Of a DNA stretch of 64,000 bases, positions 35,661-44,654 are shown one piece after another (within the stretch, counting starts at the first letter, position 1; every line of letters starts with the position of its first letter). The stretch covers positions 35,918 through 99,917 of the forward strand of contig JAPKXY010000030.1 of assembly GCA_026394605.1 (NCBI GenBank), read 5' to 3'. This DNA is from Methanoregula sp. (GTDB lineage Archaea > Halobacteriota > Methanomicrobia > Methanomicrobiales > Methanospirillaceae). The notes below the pieces were generated by a model. The model was not told the DNA's origin. It did not search any database and saw nothing but the letters and a program-made list of their open reading frames with translations. A program made the position numbers and the translations under genes.

Positions 35661-35752
35661 CCTTATTCCTTAAGCAATACGCTTTTTTTATGATCAACGA
35701 AACCAAAAGCCTTTTTCACTTCGTGCTAATATTGTGTACTGGAGAATTGACC

Positions 35753-35929
35753 ATGGATAAGACGACAAAGACCCAGTTAAGCCTCGGATTTTTTGTGCTC
35801 GGTTTCATTATGATCTTTATCCAGGATTTAAAACGACTGGATACAATTAACCTCGGGTTCTCGTGGCCCTTTGCGATCATGTTTTACGTCGGGCTGGCTT
35901 TTATGGCGATCGGGTATTATCTCAAATAG
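35753..35929 (+). CDS. Small two-helix membrane protein
   Basis: A 58-residue protein with two predicted membrane helices (about residues 10-26 and 36-56) separated by a short polar loop (QDLKRLDTIN). The ATG at 35753 follows TGGAG; a longer frame starting at 35657 overlaps cbiE and is less likely. No family is recognised. It ends in TAG. Confidence 0.55.
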   Translation: MDKTTKTQLSLGFFVLGFIMIFIQDLKRLDTINLGFSWPFAIMFYVGLAFMAIGYYLK

Positions 35930-35941
35930 CTAAAAAAAGAA

Positions 35942-36016
35942 TCAACCTTTTTTCCGGAGTTCAGATGCACTGGAATGTTTGTCATCGCCGGTATGTTCAT
36001 GTACTTCGGCTTGCAT
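35942..36016 (-). CDS. Possible 24-residue hydrophilic small protein
   Basis: An ATG at 36016 with GGTGA five bases upstream opens a 24-residue, very hydrophilic frame (MQAEVHEHTGDDKH then SSASELRKKG). A TATA-like TATATATTTTC lies about 28-38 bases upstream. Start signals are good but the frame is very short and I know no homologue, so this is a candidate only. The remaining spacer up to 36214 shows nothing else. Confidence 0.3.
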   Translation of the reverse strand: MQAEVHEHTGDDKHSSASELRKKG

Positions 36017-36214
36017 GATGGTCACCATCTTCTTCGATGACCGAAAATATATACTTCTTTACCGTTTGAATGGTAGGAATGCCAACATTCCGCTATCGAT
36101 GGTTACCTTGTGTAAATAAACAACCATAAGCAATTGCGGATTAATACCTTGCGTAATTATATCACAATAGAAATTCAAAAATAGAAATTTTTAAAAAACA
36201 GTTCCGGTATACGA

Positions 36215-36745
36215 TCAAGCCTGTTTTGGGTTATCCTGTTTTTTTCCAATTTCCGTATCCACGTCAACTTTAATCTCGCACTGGCGGTCACCCATACACA
36301 TCGCCCTCACGTACCGGGATTTATATTCCGGGTTGAGGGTTTTTTGCATGCTCAGGGTGAACGCAAGGCAGCGCTTGAACGCGCGGTCAGGAGATGCCCC
36401 CACCCCGATAGCTTCCGCAACGAACGGGCAGTGTTTGACAATGACCACAGAACCATCTTCTCCGACGTCCATTGCCTCATCTTTATAATCCGGCCCAAAC
36501 AGGATCGTCCTCACCGTGCTCATGCTCTGTCCAAGGTCCTGCGCATTTTTAATTGGCAACCGGAGCGACCGTGCGATATCGAATGCGAATTTTGCAAGTC
36601 CGACCCAGATTTCCTGCTCAAGTTCATCATAACGCTCCCCGAATTCCGGAGAAAAGACGAGTTCATACATCGCAGGAAGTCTGGCGGCACACTGTGCAGC
36701 GAGCTTCCATTTTGTCTCATCGGGAATGGATCGCAGGTCAGGCAT
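36215..36745 (-). CDS. Cys-containing protein of unknown function
   Basis: A 176-residue soluble protein. The N-terminal 90 residues are helical. The second half has VVIVKHCPFVAEA, FKRCLAF and MCMGDRQCEIKV, a Cys spacing seen in the L-2-amino-thiazoline-4-carboxylate-hydrolase-like and related methanogen families. I regard that as a weak resemblance. The conserved Cys may bind a cofactor or metal. It is divergent from the multi-PAS regulator gene, about 260 bases away. Confidence 0.55.
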   Translation of the reverse strand: MPDLRSIPDETKWKLAAQCAARLPAMYELVFSPEFGERYDELEQEIWVGLAKFAFDIARSLRLPIKNAQDLGQSMSTVRTILFGPDYKDEAMDVGEDGSVVIVKHCPFVAEAIGVGASPDRAFKRCLAFTLSMQKTLNPEYKSRYVRAMCMGDRQCEIKVDVDTEIGKKQDNPKQA

Positions 36746-37003
36746 CCTTGTTCACTCCCTGTTGATCGTGTGTATGGTTGCGGGATGAATATCAATTCAT
36801 TGGTGCTGCAAGCGGCAGATTATGCTCCATGTGCATCGTTGGCATATACCTCTGGTGAGGTGGGGAAGAGTTCCGTACAGCGATCCTCAAAATCATACAT
36901 TTTTCTGCAACGTCACACCCCACAATATTCTTTTTACTGTCAGTCTTTTTGAATGAAATTTACAAAAGTTTAATTGTTCTCTTTTCTATCTATTCATCTG
37001 TAT

Positions 37004-40000
37004 ATGGTCCTTGACCATGAAAAGATCTCGAGGATTAAAAATGCCCTGAAATTCCGTTCAAAGGGCATGGGCATATCGGAGATTGCATACGATCTCAAGC
37101 TGAACCGCAATTCCGTCGCAAAGTATCTCGAGATCCTGCTGATATCCGGACAGGTCGAGGCAAAGAAGTACGGAACGTCAAAAGTATACACCCTCTCTTC
37201 ACGCGTGCCCGTGTCAGCAATGATGGATTTTTCCTCAGATATGATCATCATGCTGGATTCGGACAAGCGCATCCTTCAGGCGAACAACCTGTTCCTGGAG
37301 TCCGCCGGGGTCACGCGGGAGGTTTTGATCGGCCAGTCTGTCGAGGAAACAGGTTTACCGTTCCTGCAGGGGCTTCCGATTGATAGCGCATTGACCGAAT
37401 CTGCTGAAAAAAAGATTGAGATCGTCGAGAGAAAAGTACAGCATAACGGCAAAGACGTGTCGTTTGGCATTAGGCTGGTCTCGACGATCTTTGATGACGG
37501 TACTCATGGCGCGACTATTATTATCGAAGACATCTCCGATCGCAAAGCCACGGAGAAAGCGTTAAAAGAGAGCGAGAAGTTGTACCGCGGCGTCATCGAT
37601 CATATCCAGGATGTTTATTACCGAACCGACCGTGATGGAAACCTGATCATGGCAAGCCCGAGCGGGGCATCGGTCCTGGGATATACCTCAATAGAAGAAG
37701 GTATCGGGCGCAATATCGCGGAGATGTTCTATGCGGATCCGGCACAGCGAAAAAAATTCCTTGATGATCTCTACAGGAATGGTTCGGTTACGGATTACGA
37801 GATCGTCTTGAAACGAAAGGATGGAACCCCGCTCTATATTTCCACCAACAGTCACCTGTATTACGACGAATTTGGTGCAGTGCTCGGTGTTGAAGGGATC
37901 TTCCGGGACATCACCGAACGCAAGCATGCAGAGGAATCTCTTAAAAAGAGTGAAGAACTCTTTTCGAATGTTGCACAAAATTCCCCGCTCCCCATTGCCA
38001 TCATCGATCCCGATGGCACATACCACTTTATCAACCAGAGTTTTATTGAGACGTTCGGGTATGATCTCGACGATTTCAGAATGGGCAGGGAATGGTTCCT
38101 GCTTGCCTTCCCAGACCCGGAGTACCGGAAAGAGGTTATCGGCGCGTGGCAATCCGATTTTGAACATTCATCGGTTGGTGAGCTGCGACCGAGAACATAT
38201 ACCGTCAGATGCAAAAATGGCGCCGACAAGATTATTTTTTTCAGACCGATTACCCTGTCTGACGGAAAACAGTGTATCATTTATGAGAATATCACCGAAC
38301 ACATAGAATCTCGACGGGTGAGAGAACTCCTCTCTTCGATTGTTGAATCAACTGATGATGCAATCATTGGCAAGGATAATAACGGCACCATCATCAGCTG
38401 GAACCAGGCCGCCCAGCGGATTTACGGTTATTCGTCAGAGGAGATCATCGGTCACCACATATCCCAGATCATCCCCCCTGAGCGACGGGAAGAGATGGAG
38501 GGAATCCTCAAAAAGATCAGAAACGGCGAGGTGGTCGACAACCTTGAAACGCTTCGTGTCCGCAAGGACGGTAAGGTTATTGAGGTTGACGTAACGATCT
38601 CCCCCATCAGGAACGCCGATGGAGCAGTCATGGGCGCCTCCACCATCGCACGTGATGTCTCTTCGCGCAAAGCGGAAGAACGGCTCAAGGACAGCGAGGA
38701 GAAGTACCGTTCGCTGGTGGATACTATCACCGTTGGCGTGTACCGGAGCACCGGCGACCCGGCAGGGAAATTCACGTGGGGGAACTCGTCCCTTGTCAGT
38801 ATCCTTGGGTACCCTTCGCTGGATAAGCTCAAGGAGATTGAGATTGCTGGCATTTTCGTAGAACCTGACGGTAGGAAAAAACTTCTGGAGGAGCTTCAGC
38901 GGCAGGGGTTTGTAAAGAACAAGGAGGTTGATCTCAGGCGGGCCGATGGTACAATAATCCGCGTTTCAGTGACCGTCCTTGCCAATTTCAATCCAAAGGG
39001 GGATCTTGTCTACATCAACGGGATAGTTGAGGATATCACCGATCAGGCAAAGGCAAAGCACCAGCTTGATGTGATGCACAAGGAGATCGTTGACATCATC
39101 GAATTCCTGCCGGATGCGACATTTGTGGTGGATAGTGAAAAGCGTGTTATTGCCTGGAATGCCGCGATGGAACGGTTGACCGGTATGAAAAAAGCTGACA
39201 TCATCTGTCGGGGTGACTATGCCCATGCATTGCCGTTCTATGGGAAATCCCGGCCACTCCTTCTCGATCTGCTGGATGCCCCTGATGAGGAGATTTTAAA
39301 GTACTATCCCGGAGCAAAACGGGAGGGATCGGCTCTTATCATGGAAGGATTAGTCCGCTCGCTTTATGGGGGAAAGGGTGCATTCCTGTGGGCAAAATCC
39401 TACCCTCTTAAGGATCCGGCAGGCAACCGTATTGGTTCGATCGAGACGATCCGCGAACTGCCGGAACAAGCTTTGTTGCCAAGGGTCATGATCGGGGAAC
39501 ATGGTCCTTCTGATGCAACCGCCCGCTCAATGCAGGATCAGCCCGCGGCCGTTCGTGCGGTTGCTCAGGAGGCCGTTCAGGCACCCGGGTATGCAAGTCT
39601 CCTGTACCTTTCAAACGCCCTTAAAATGGCAAATGATGGGATCACCCTGCTCGATCTCTCTGCACGCTGCATCTGGGCAAATGACGCGCTGGTCACGCTT
39701 CTCGGGGTCCAGAACAGCGACGCAATCGTGGGGAGAAGCATTGCGCAGTACATCGCCAGTGAGATGCGTAAGCCGATGCTCGATCGTCTCTCCGAAATAC
39801 GAAAACACGGGCATGACGCTTTTCCCCTTTTTCTCATAACGCCTACCGGCAGGGTTCCTGTGGAAGCGAGCATCTCGGTCGTCTCTGATGAGGCAGGTGA
39901 GCTGCTGGGATACATGGCGATTCTGCGGGGTGTTAAAAATGCTGCACCAACGGGTGGTGTGAAAACCGGGGTCTCTTCGCAATCCCGTGCCGGAAAAAAA

Positions 40001-40015
40001 GAGTCGAAAGTATAG
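37004..40015 (+). CDS. HTH regulator with seven PAS domains, no kinase
   Basis: The 1003-residue protein starts with a winged-helix domain (SKGMGISEIAYDLKLNRNS, then SVAKYLEILLISGQ). Seven PAS/PAC domains follow at roughly residues 70-180, 195-310, 320-430, 435-560, 565-685, 695-820 and 865-985. The fourth is the most canonical (IISWNQAAQRIYGYSSEEII). There is no histidine kinase, GGDEF or response-regulator part. It therefore most likely senses ligands or redox state and acts directly on DNA, a layout frequent in Methanomicrobiales. I start it at the ATG at 37004, which has no ribosome binding site and may be leaderless. It ends in TAG. Ligands are unknown. Confidence 0.8.
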   Translation: MVLDHEKISRIKNALKFRSKGMGISEIAYDLKLNRNSVAKYLEILLISGQVEAKKYGTSKVYTLSSRVPVSAMMDFSSDMIIMLDSDKRILQANNLFLESAGVTREVLIGQSVEETGLPFLQGLPIDSALTESAEKKIEIVERKVQHNGKDVSFGIRLVSTIFDDGTHGATIIIEDISDRKATEKALKESEKLYRGVIDHIQDVYYRTDRDGNLIMASPSGASVLGYTSIEEGIGRNIAEMFYADPAQRKKFLDDLYRNGSVTDYEIVLKRKDGTPLYISTNSHLYYDEFGAVLGVEGIFRDITERKHAEESLKKSEELFSNVAQNSPLPIAIIDPDGTYHFINQSFIETFGYDLDDFRMGREWFLLAFPDPEYRKEVIGAWQSDFEHSSVGELRPRTYTVRCKNGADKIIFFRPITLSDGKQCIIYENITEHIESRRVRELLSSIVESTDDAIIGKDNNGTIISWNQAAQRIYGYSSEEIIGHHISQIIPPERREEMEGILKKIRNGEVVDNLETLRVRKDGKVIEVDVTISPIRNADGAVMGASTIARDVSSRKAEERLKDSEEKYRSLVDTITVGVYRSTGDPAGKFTWGNSSLVSILGYPSLDKLKEIEIAGIFVEPDGRKKLLEELQRQGFVKNKEVDLRRADGTIIRVSVTVLANFNPKGDLVYINGIVEDITDQAKAKHQLDVMHKEIVDIIEFLPDATFVVDSEKRVIAWNAAMERLTGMKKADIICRGDYAHALPFYGKSRPLLLDLLDAPDEEILKYYPGAKREGSALIMEGLVRSLYGGKGAFLWAKSYPLKDPAGNRIGSIETIRELPEQALLPRVMIGEHGPSDATARSMQDQPAAVRAVAQEAVQAPGYASLLYLSNALKMANDGITLLDLSARCIWANDALVTLLGVQNSDAIVGRSIAQYIASEMRKPMLDRLSEIRKHGHDAFPLFLITPTGRVPVEASISVVSDEAGELLGYMAILRGVKNAAPTGGVKTGVSSQSRAGKKESKV

Positions 40016-40028
40016 AGGATGATACCAA

Positions 40029-40430
40029 TTAATGACGGGTTTGTGCGGTACCTGAAGGTTGTTTGTCGGCCGGGGCAAGTTTTGAGAGTGCCTCTTCGGC
40101 AGCGATCCTGACAAAACAGTTGTCCCCGTTGCATGTCTGCATCAGGGCATGGGACGCCTTGGGATCCCCGATCTTCCCGAGCGCCTCGGCTGATGCAAAC
40201 CGCACATCCTGGTCTTGGTCCGCAAGGAGCCGGGTCAGATAGTCCACCGAGCGTTTGTCGCCGAGATTGCCTAGTGCATCTGCCGCCGCATAGCGCACCC
40301 ACTTATCCTCATCAGCGATTGCTTTGTGCAGATAGTCGACCGCCGGTGCACCAAATTTTTCAAGGGCTATGACCGCCTTCCACCGGTCAGGATTGCTCTT
40401 GTCTTTGAGTTCGGAAAGTGTTTTTTCCAT
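40029..40430 (-). CDS. HEAT-repeat (PBS-lyase-like) protein
   Basis: A 133-residue protein with three clear HEAT-type repeats. They contain VRYAAADALGNLGDKRSVDY (about residues 45-64), VRFASAEALGKIGDPKASHA (about 76-95) and VRIAAEEALSKLAP near 107-120. HEAT repeats mediate protein contacts, and the partner is unknown. GGGGAGGA lies eight bases upstream of the ATG and is a strong ribosome binding site. The gene is convergent with the PAS regulator. Confidence 0.8.
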   Translation of the reverse strand: MEKTLSELKDKSNPDRWKAVIALEKFGAPAVDYLHKAIADEDKWVRYAAADALGNLGDKRSVDYLTRLLADQDQDVRFASAEALGKIGDPKASHALMQTCNGDNCFVRIAAEEALSKLAPADKQPSGTAQTRH

Positions 40431-40764
40431 CTCTGTTTCCTCCCCGCCCCTTGCAGGGCTGAATCAAAATTGCGGAGGGGTTATTAAGAATTTTTGCCAC
40501 GCCGTACTGCATGGCAGATGGTTAAAAAACCTGATATAATTATACAAATTCCATCATGTGTATGCCAGATATACCTGGAATTCTATAAATCAGGAAATCG
40601 ATCCTTAACAATAGATTGGAAACCCGGTTCATGATATTGAAAGAATGTTTACCAATACCAATTTTTTATTAATTAAAATATGTTAATCCATTTAATAGAT
40701 TAACAACTTAATCGTAATAATACATTGAATAATATATACTATATTAGGTTACCATCATTCTGTC
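40431..40764. other. AT-rich spacer
   Basis: About 330 bases, very AT-rich between 40540 and 40750, with no frame and no clear hairpin. It contains the promoter of the HEAT gene at its left end. I see nothing else. Confidence 0.5.
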
Positions 40765-41733
40765 TTAATCGGCGCCCGGCTCTAGTGAATTCTGAGGATG
40801 ACCATTTTTTGTTGCATGATCAGGACACGGTTCTTTCTCACCGGTTATATGAATCGTGTCTGATTCAGACACAATGAACCCCTCGTCGATCAGTGCGCTG
40901 AGAATCCTTTTCAACCGAACAGGATCAGTGCCGGACTTCTGGATAAGTTCTTCTTTGTAAAGATCACCGGCATCCAGCAATTCTTTCAAAATCATCCCCC
41001 GGATTTCGCGATCCGACCCTTTGAATTTTGACTGTTTCTCGTAATGGGCGCTTTGACGATTGGGGTTTGCAACGGTCCTTTTAAGCATTGACCCATAGTC
41101 CATCAGCGCCCAATACCAGACCCGGGGGTTCTTCCGGTAGAGTGCCCGTTCAACGAGCGGGATAATCTCGCGATCTGAGACTCCATCCTTCCCATCAAAA
41201 AAGAAGAAAATGAACACACGCCGGATGTTGGTTTCGATAAAGACCACCGGCAGGTTAAAGGCGAATGCTGCAATTGAGCAGGCGGTTGCCCATCCGATCC
41301 CAGGCAGGGTCGCAAGGATGTCCACATCAGAAGGAAGGTTGCCGCTATACTCATTTACAACAATTTTTGCACAAGCCTGCAACGCAATTGCCCGCCGGTT
41401 ATACCCCAGGCCCTGCCAGACTGCCAGCACCCGCTGGAGCGGTGCTTTTGCAAGGTCAGCACAGGTGGGGAACACCACAAGAAACTCCGGATATTTTCTA
41501 CGTACACGCTCCACCTGGGTCTGCTGGAGCATGATCTCCGAGACAAGAATATGATAGGGCTCAGTTGTGAACCGCCATGCAAGATCCCGCCCCTCGCGCT
41601 CATAATGGGAAAGGATGATCTTCCAAAACAAGGCAAAGGTGTCGGGTTTCAACCCCTGTTCCGCGAGCAATGCCCTGAATCTTTCTGCGTCTGATAGGAC
41701 GGCCTGGGATTCGGTATCATGGTTCGGGTTCAT
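40765..41733 (-). CDS. MutY-like HhH-GPD DNA glycosylase, variant active site
   Basis: The 322-residue protein has the MutY pattern VSEIMLQQTQVERV (residues 68-81) with its catalytic-type Glu. The helix-hairpin-helix LPGIGWATACSIAAFAF (about 143) is followed by VVFIETNIRRVF near 164. The position that holds the catalytic Asp in MutY/EndoIII (V-D-T/G-N) is Glu here. The four-Cys iron-sulfur loop that normally follows is absent. The C-terminus is a winged-helix-like segment rather than the MutY MutT-like domain. It probably belongs to a distinct iron-sulfur-free branch; substrate and activity are open. It is the first of several DNA repair genes in this stretch. Confidence 0.75.
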   Translation of the reverse strand: MNPNHDTESQAVLSDAERFRALLAEQGLKPDTFALFWKIILSHYEREGRDLAWRFTTEPYHILVSEIMLQQTQVERVRRKYPEFLVVFPTCADLAKAPLQRVLAVWQGLGYNRRAIALQACAKIVVNEYSGNLPSDVDILATLPGIGWATACSIAAFAFNLPVVFIETNIRRVFIFFFFDGKDGVSDREIIPLVERALYRKNPRVWYWALMDYGSMLKRTVANPNRQSAHYEKQSKFKGSDREIRGMILKELLDAGDLYKEELIQKSGTDPVRLKRILSALIDEGFIVSESDTIHITGEKEPCPDHATKNGHPQNSLEPGAD

Positions 41734-41941
41734 GGCAACAGGTGGATTATCTCCACTTCATGGATTATCTGCATGTCACCATAATCATTCAGATCAATGC
41801 ATTCTGCATCTCTTGTTCCGGCAACCTTCGTGGGACAAGAGATTACACCAAGGCAAGGACCGCTGTCAATATACTGGGTTTTTCAAATAACCCTGTGCCG
41901 CATCGCCTAGCTTTTTAGTACCGCGCGTCCGATGCTCGCCT

Positions 41942-42835
41942 GTGAAGATCGGGTACCCCTGCATAAATTACTCGGTTCCCTGCCGCGGGAACAAAACGTT
42001 CCGGTTTGCATCCTATGCTGAGGATCGGCTGATAGAAACCGTGGGTAAAAACATAGGCTGTCTTCTTACGATACTTGAATACAACGCGGCGCATGGGATC
42101 CTGTTCTTCCGGATCACTTCAGACCTTGTCCCGTTCGCGTCTCACCCCGTATGCACGTTTGACTGGCAGGCACATTTTTCCATGGAATTGGGGACAGTCG
42201 GTGACTTCATTCGCGAGCATAATATGCGCATTTCAATGCATCCTGACCAGTTTGTCCTGATCAATGCACTTGACGCCGATATTGTTGCACGCACCATCAC
42301 AGAGCTGGAATACCACGCCCGTGTACTTGATAGCCTCGGGCTGGACGGATCTGCCAAAATCCAGATCCATATCGGCGGCGTGTACGGTAACCGCGCATCA
42401 AGCCTTTCACGGTTTGGTCAAAACTATCGTTTGCTGCATCCTTCTGTGCGCCAGCGACTTGTGATTGAGAATGATGACCGCGCGTACACCGTTGCGGATT
42501 GCCTGAAGGTATCGGAAATCACCGGCATCCCGGTGCTCTTTGATGTTTTCCACCATGAGGTGAATGGGGGAGGTCAGCCGGTTGCCGAGGTGATCTCCCG
42601 CGTGGCAGCGACATGGAAAAAAACCGATGGGATTCCTATGGTTGATTACAGTTCGCAGGAACCAAGGGTGCGAAAGGGGAACCATGCAGCCCGGCTGGAT
42701 CCGCGCCACTTCCTTATATTCCTTAACGCAAGCCAACCTTTTGATCTCGATATCATGCTCGAAATCAAAGAGAAGGAGGCTGCCGCGATCACCGCACTCA
42801 GGATTGCAGGCAGGGACAAGCGGCTCCTGACCTGA
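41942..42835 (+). CDS. uvsE: UV damage endonuclease UvsE/UvdE
   Basis: UvdE nicks DNA 5' of UV photoproducts in an alternative excision pathway. The 297-residue protein fits the TIM-barrel family. It has IGYPCINYS at the start, MRISMHPDQFVLINA near residue 95, the metal-binding segment KIQIHIGGVYGNR near 140, VIENDDRAYT near 172 and VLFDVFHHEVNGGG near 196. The start is a GTG at 41942. It is convergent with mutL. Confidence 0.92.
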   Translation: MKIGYPCINYSVPCRGNKTFRFASYAEDRLIETVGKNIGCLLTILEYNAAHGILFFRITSDLVPFASHPVCTFDWQAHFSMELGTVGDFIREHNMRISMHPDQFVLINALDADIVARTITELEYHARVLDSLGLDGSAKIQIHIGGVYGNRASSLSRFGQNYRLLHPSVRQRLVIENDDRAYTVADCLKVSEITGIPVLFDVFHHEVNGGGQPVAEVISRVAATWKKTDGIPMVDYSSQEPRVRKGNHAARLDPRHFLIFLNASQPFDLDIMLEIKEKEAAAITALRIAGRDKRLLT

Positions 42836-42860
42836 GCCAGTGTTGATGAGCAAACCCGCA

Positions 42861-44654
42861 CTATGTCCGCAAAAACATCGCGTCAAGCTGCTCTTGCGAA
42901 AACCGGACCATTGTCGGTCTTCCGTGAGGGCAGGAAAACGGGTTTTTTGTTCTTTGCAGCTGCTGGAGCAGGCGCCGGCATTGTTCGCCACTACACACAG
43001 TTCCGGCTTTGATCGCGCCACGGCAGGCGATGACCCGCGTGATCTGTTCACGCCGGCTCACCGATCTCTGAAGGTCTTCTCCTGTAAGATCATCCATAAT
43101 CTCATTGATCAGGTCAGTCTGTTCGAGCCGACCCAGTATGACAGGGATCGCACGCACCAGGAAACTATCCCTGCCAAACTCCTCGATTAAAAAACCTTCT
43201 CTTTCAAGCGAGGGCAGGAGATCGCGCAGGACGCCTGCGTCCCGTGCATTGCGGTGGAGGATAACCGGTTCAAGGAGTTCCTGCGAGTGCCGGACATTCT
43301 CCTCCTGTGCACTGATCTGTTCGTACATGATCCGTTCATGAGCGGCATGCTGGTCAATCAGGATCAGATCTCCTGCAGGTGTTGCAGCAAGGATGTAGAT
43401 CCCGCCGAACTGGCCGATCACATCCATGTCGGGCATCATGCTCTGTACGGGCAGAACCCCGCTTGAAAGTTCAGTCTGCCGGAGCTGATACTCGGTTGCT
43501 GTGGTGCCTGCATGGGTGGTTTCCCTGATCTGGGATGCCTGGAATGGTGTGTGATTATAGGGTTTTTGCAGCGGGCGCGTAGTTTTTCGGGATTCAAACG
43601 TTGATGATTCTTTTGACCGCATGACGGGAATCAGGTCTGATGCGAGCAATGCAGTGGCAACCGAATCGCGCACTGCAGCACGGATCTCGGGTTCCCGGCT
43701 CAGCCTGACCAGTTTTTTTGCAGGGTGGACGTTTATGTCAACCAGCGCTGTGTTGATGTTAAGAGAGAGGAAGGTGACCGGAAACCGCTCTTTTGAGAGC
43801 AGCGTGCCATAGCCTTCGAGAATTGCTGCATTAACTGATGGTGATGAGATATAGCGACCGTTAATGGAAACAAGCATCCGGCTCTGGTTTTTACGAAAGA
43901 GTGAGGGAGGTGAGATGTACCCGGAAACAGACACAAACGGGAGCGCGTGGTGTACAGCGATCAGGTCACTGGCGATAAAAGCCCCGAAGATCCTGGCAAT
44001 CGTATCGAGGAGGCGGGAGGAACGTTCTGTCGCCAGATGTTCCCTGCCGTTATGGCTATAATGAAACGAGATCTGGGGATGTGCGAGTGCGAGGCCTTCC
44101 AGGATACCGGTGATATGAGAGATCTCGGTGTTTAAATTCTTTAAGAACTTTTTTCTGGCAGGTGTATTGTAAAAGAGATCTTCTACCACGACCATTGTGC
44201 CCTCCGGGGTACCGGTTTCCCCGTGGCTCCTGATTACACCCCCCTCGATAACCACCTTTGTCCCAGCAACGGCACCGCTCCCGCGTTGTTTTGTGCTGAG
44301 CGTGATCCTGGACACAGCAGCGATGCTTGCAAGCGCCTCGCCCCTGAACCCGAGGGTCTGGATGGTGTCCAGGTCTGCAATCGTATGGATTTTGCTCGTT
44401 GCATGGGGGGTGAAAGCGAGGACGGCATCGTCCGGTGACATACCGGTGCCATCGTCGATTACCCCGATGCTTTTAATTGCCCCACCTGATGATAAGACCT
44501 CAATCCGGATGGTTTGTGCACCAGCGTCGATCGCGTTCTCGACCAGCTCCTTTACGACTGAGACGGGACGTTCCACGACCTCACCGGCAGCGATCATGTT
44601 CACCGTCGCGGGATCGAGAATATGTATTGTCCAAAAACCGCCCGTTTCTCCCAT
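42861..44654 (-). CDS. mutL: DNA mismatch repair protein MutL
   Basis: MutL couples mismatch recognition by MutS to strand incision. The 597-residue protein has the GHKL ATPase motifs ELVENAIDAGA near residue 36, DDGTGM near 66 and LGFRGEAL near 98. The C-terminal domain has the endonuclease motif DQHAAHERIMYE and the zinc-site elements ACRGAIKAG and CPHGRPT, so it is a nicking-type MutL. The ATG follows the mutS stop codon directly. MutS/MutL are patchy in archaea and usually seen as acquired from bacteria. Confidence 0.96.
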   Translation of the reverse strand: MGETGGFWTIHILDPATVNMIAAGEVVERPVSVVKELVENAIDAGAQTIRIEVLSSGGAIKSIGVIDDGTGMSPDDAVLAFTPHATSKIHTIADLDTIQTLGFRGEALASIAAVSRITLSTKQRGSGAVAGTKVVIEGGVIRSHGETGTPEGTMVVVEDLFYNTPARKKFLKNLNTEISHITGILEGLALAHPQISFHYSHNGREHLATERSSRLLDTIARIFGAFIASDLIAVHHALPFVSVSGYISPPSLFRKNQSRMLVSINGRYISSPSVNAAILEGYGTLLSKERFPVTFLSLNINTALVDINVHPAKKLVRLSREPEIRAAVRDSVATALLASDLIPVMRSKESSTFESRKTTRPLQKPYNHTPFQASQIRETTHAGTTATEYQLRQTELSSGVLPVQSMMPDMDVIGQFGGIYILAATPAGDLILIDQHAAHERIMYEQISAQEENVRHSQELLEPVILHRNARDAGVLRDLLPSLEREGFLIEEFGRDSFLVRAIPVILGRLEQTDLINEIMDDLTGEDLQRSVSRREQITRVIACRGAIKAGTVCSGEQCRRLLQQLQRTKNPFSCPHGRPTMVRFSQEQLDAMFLRT

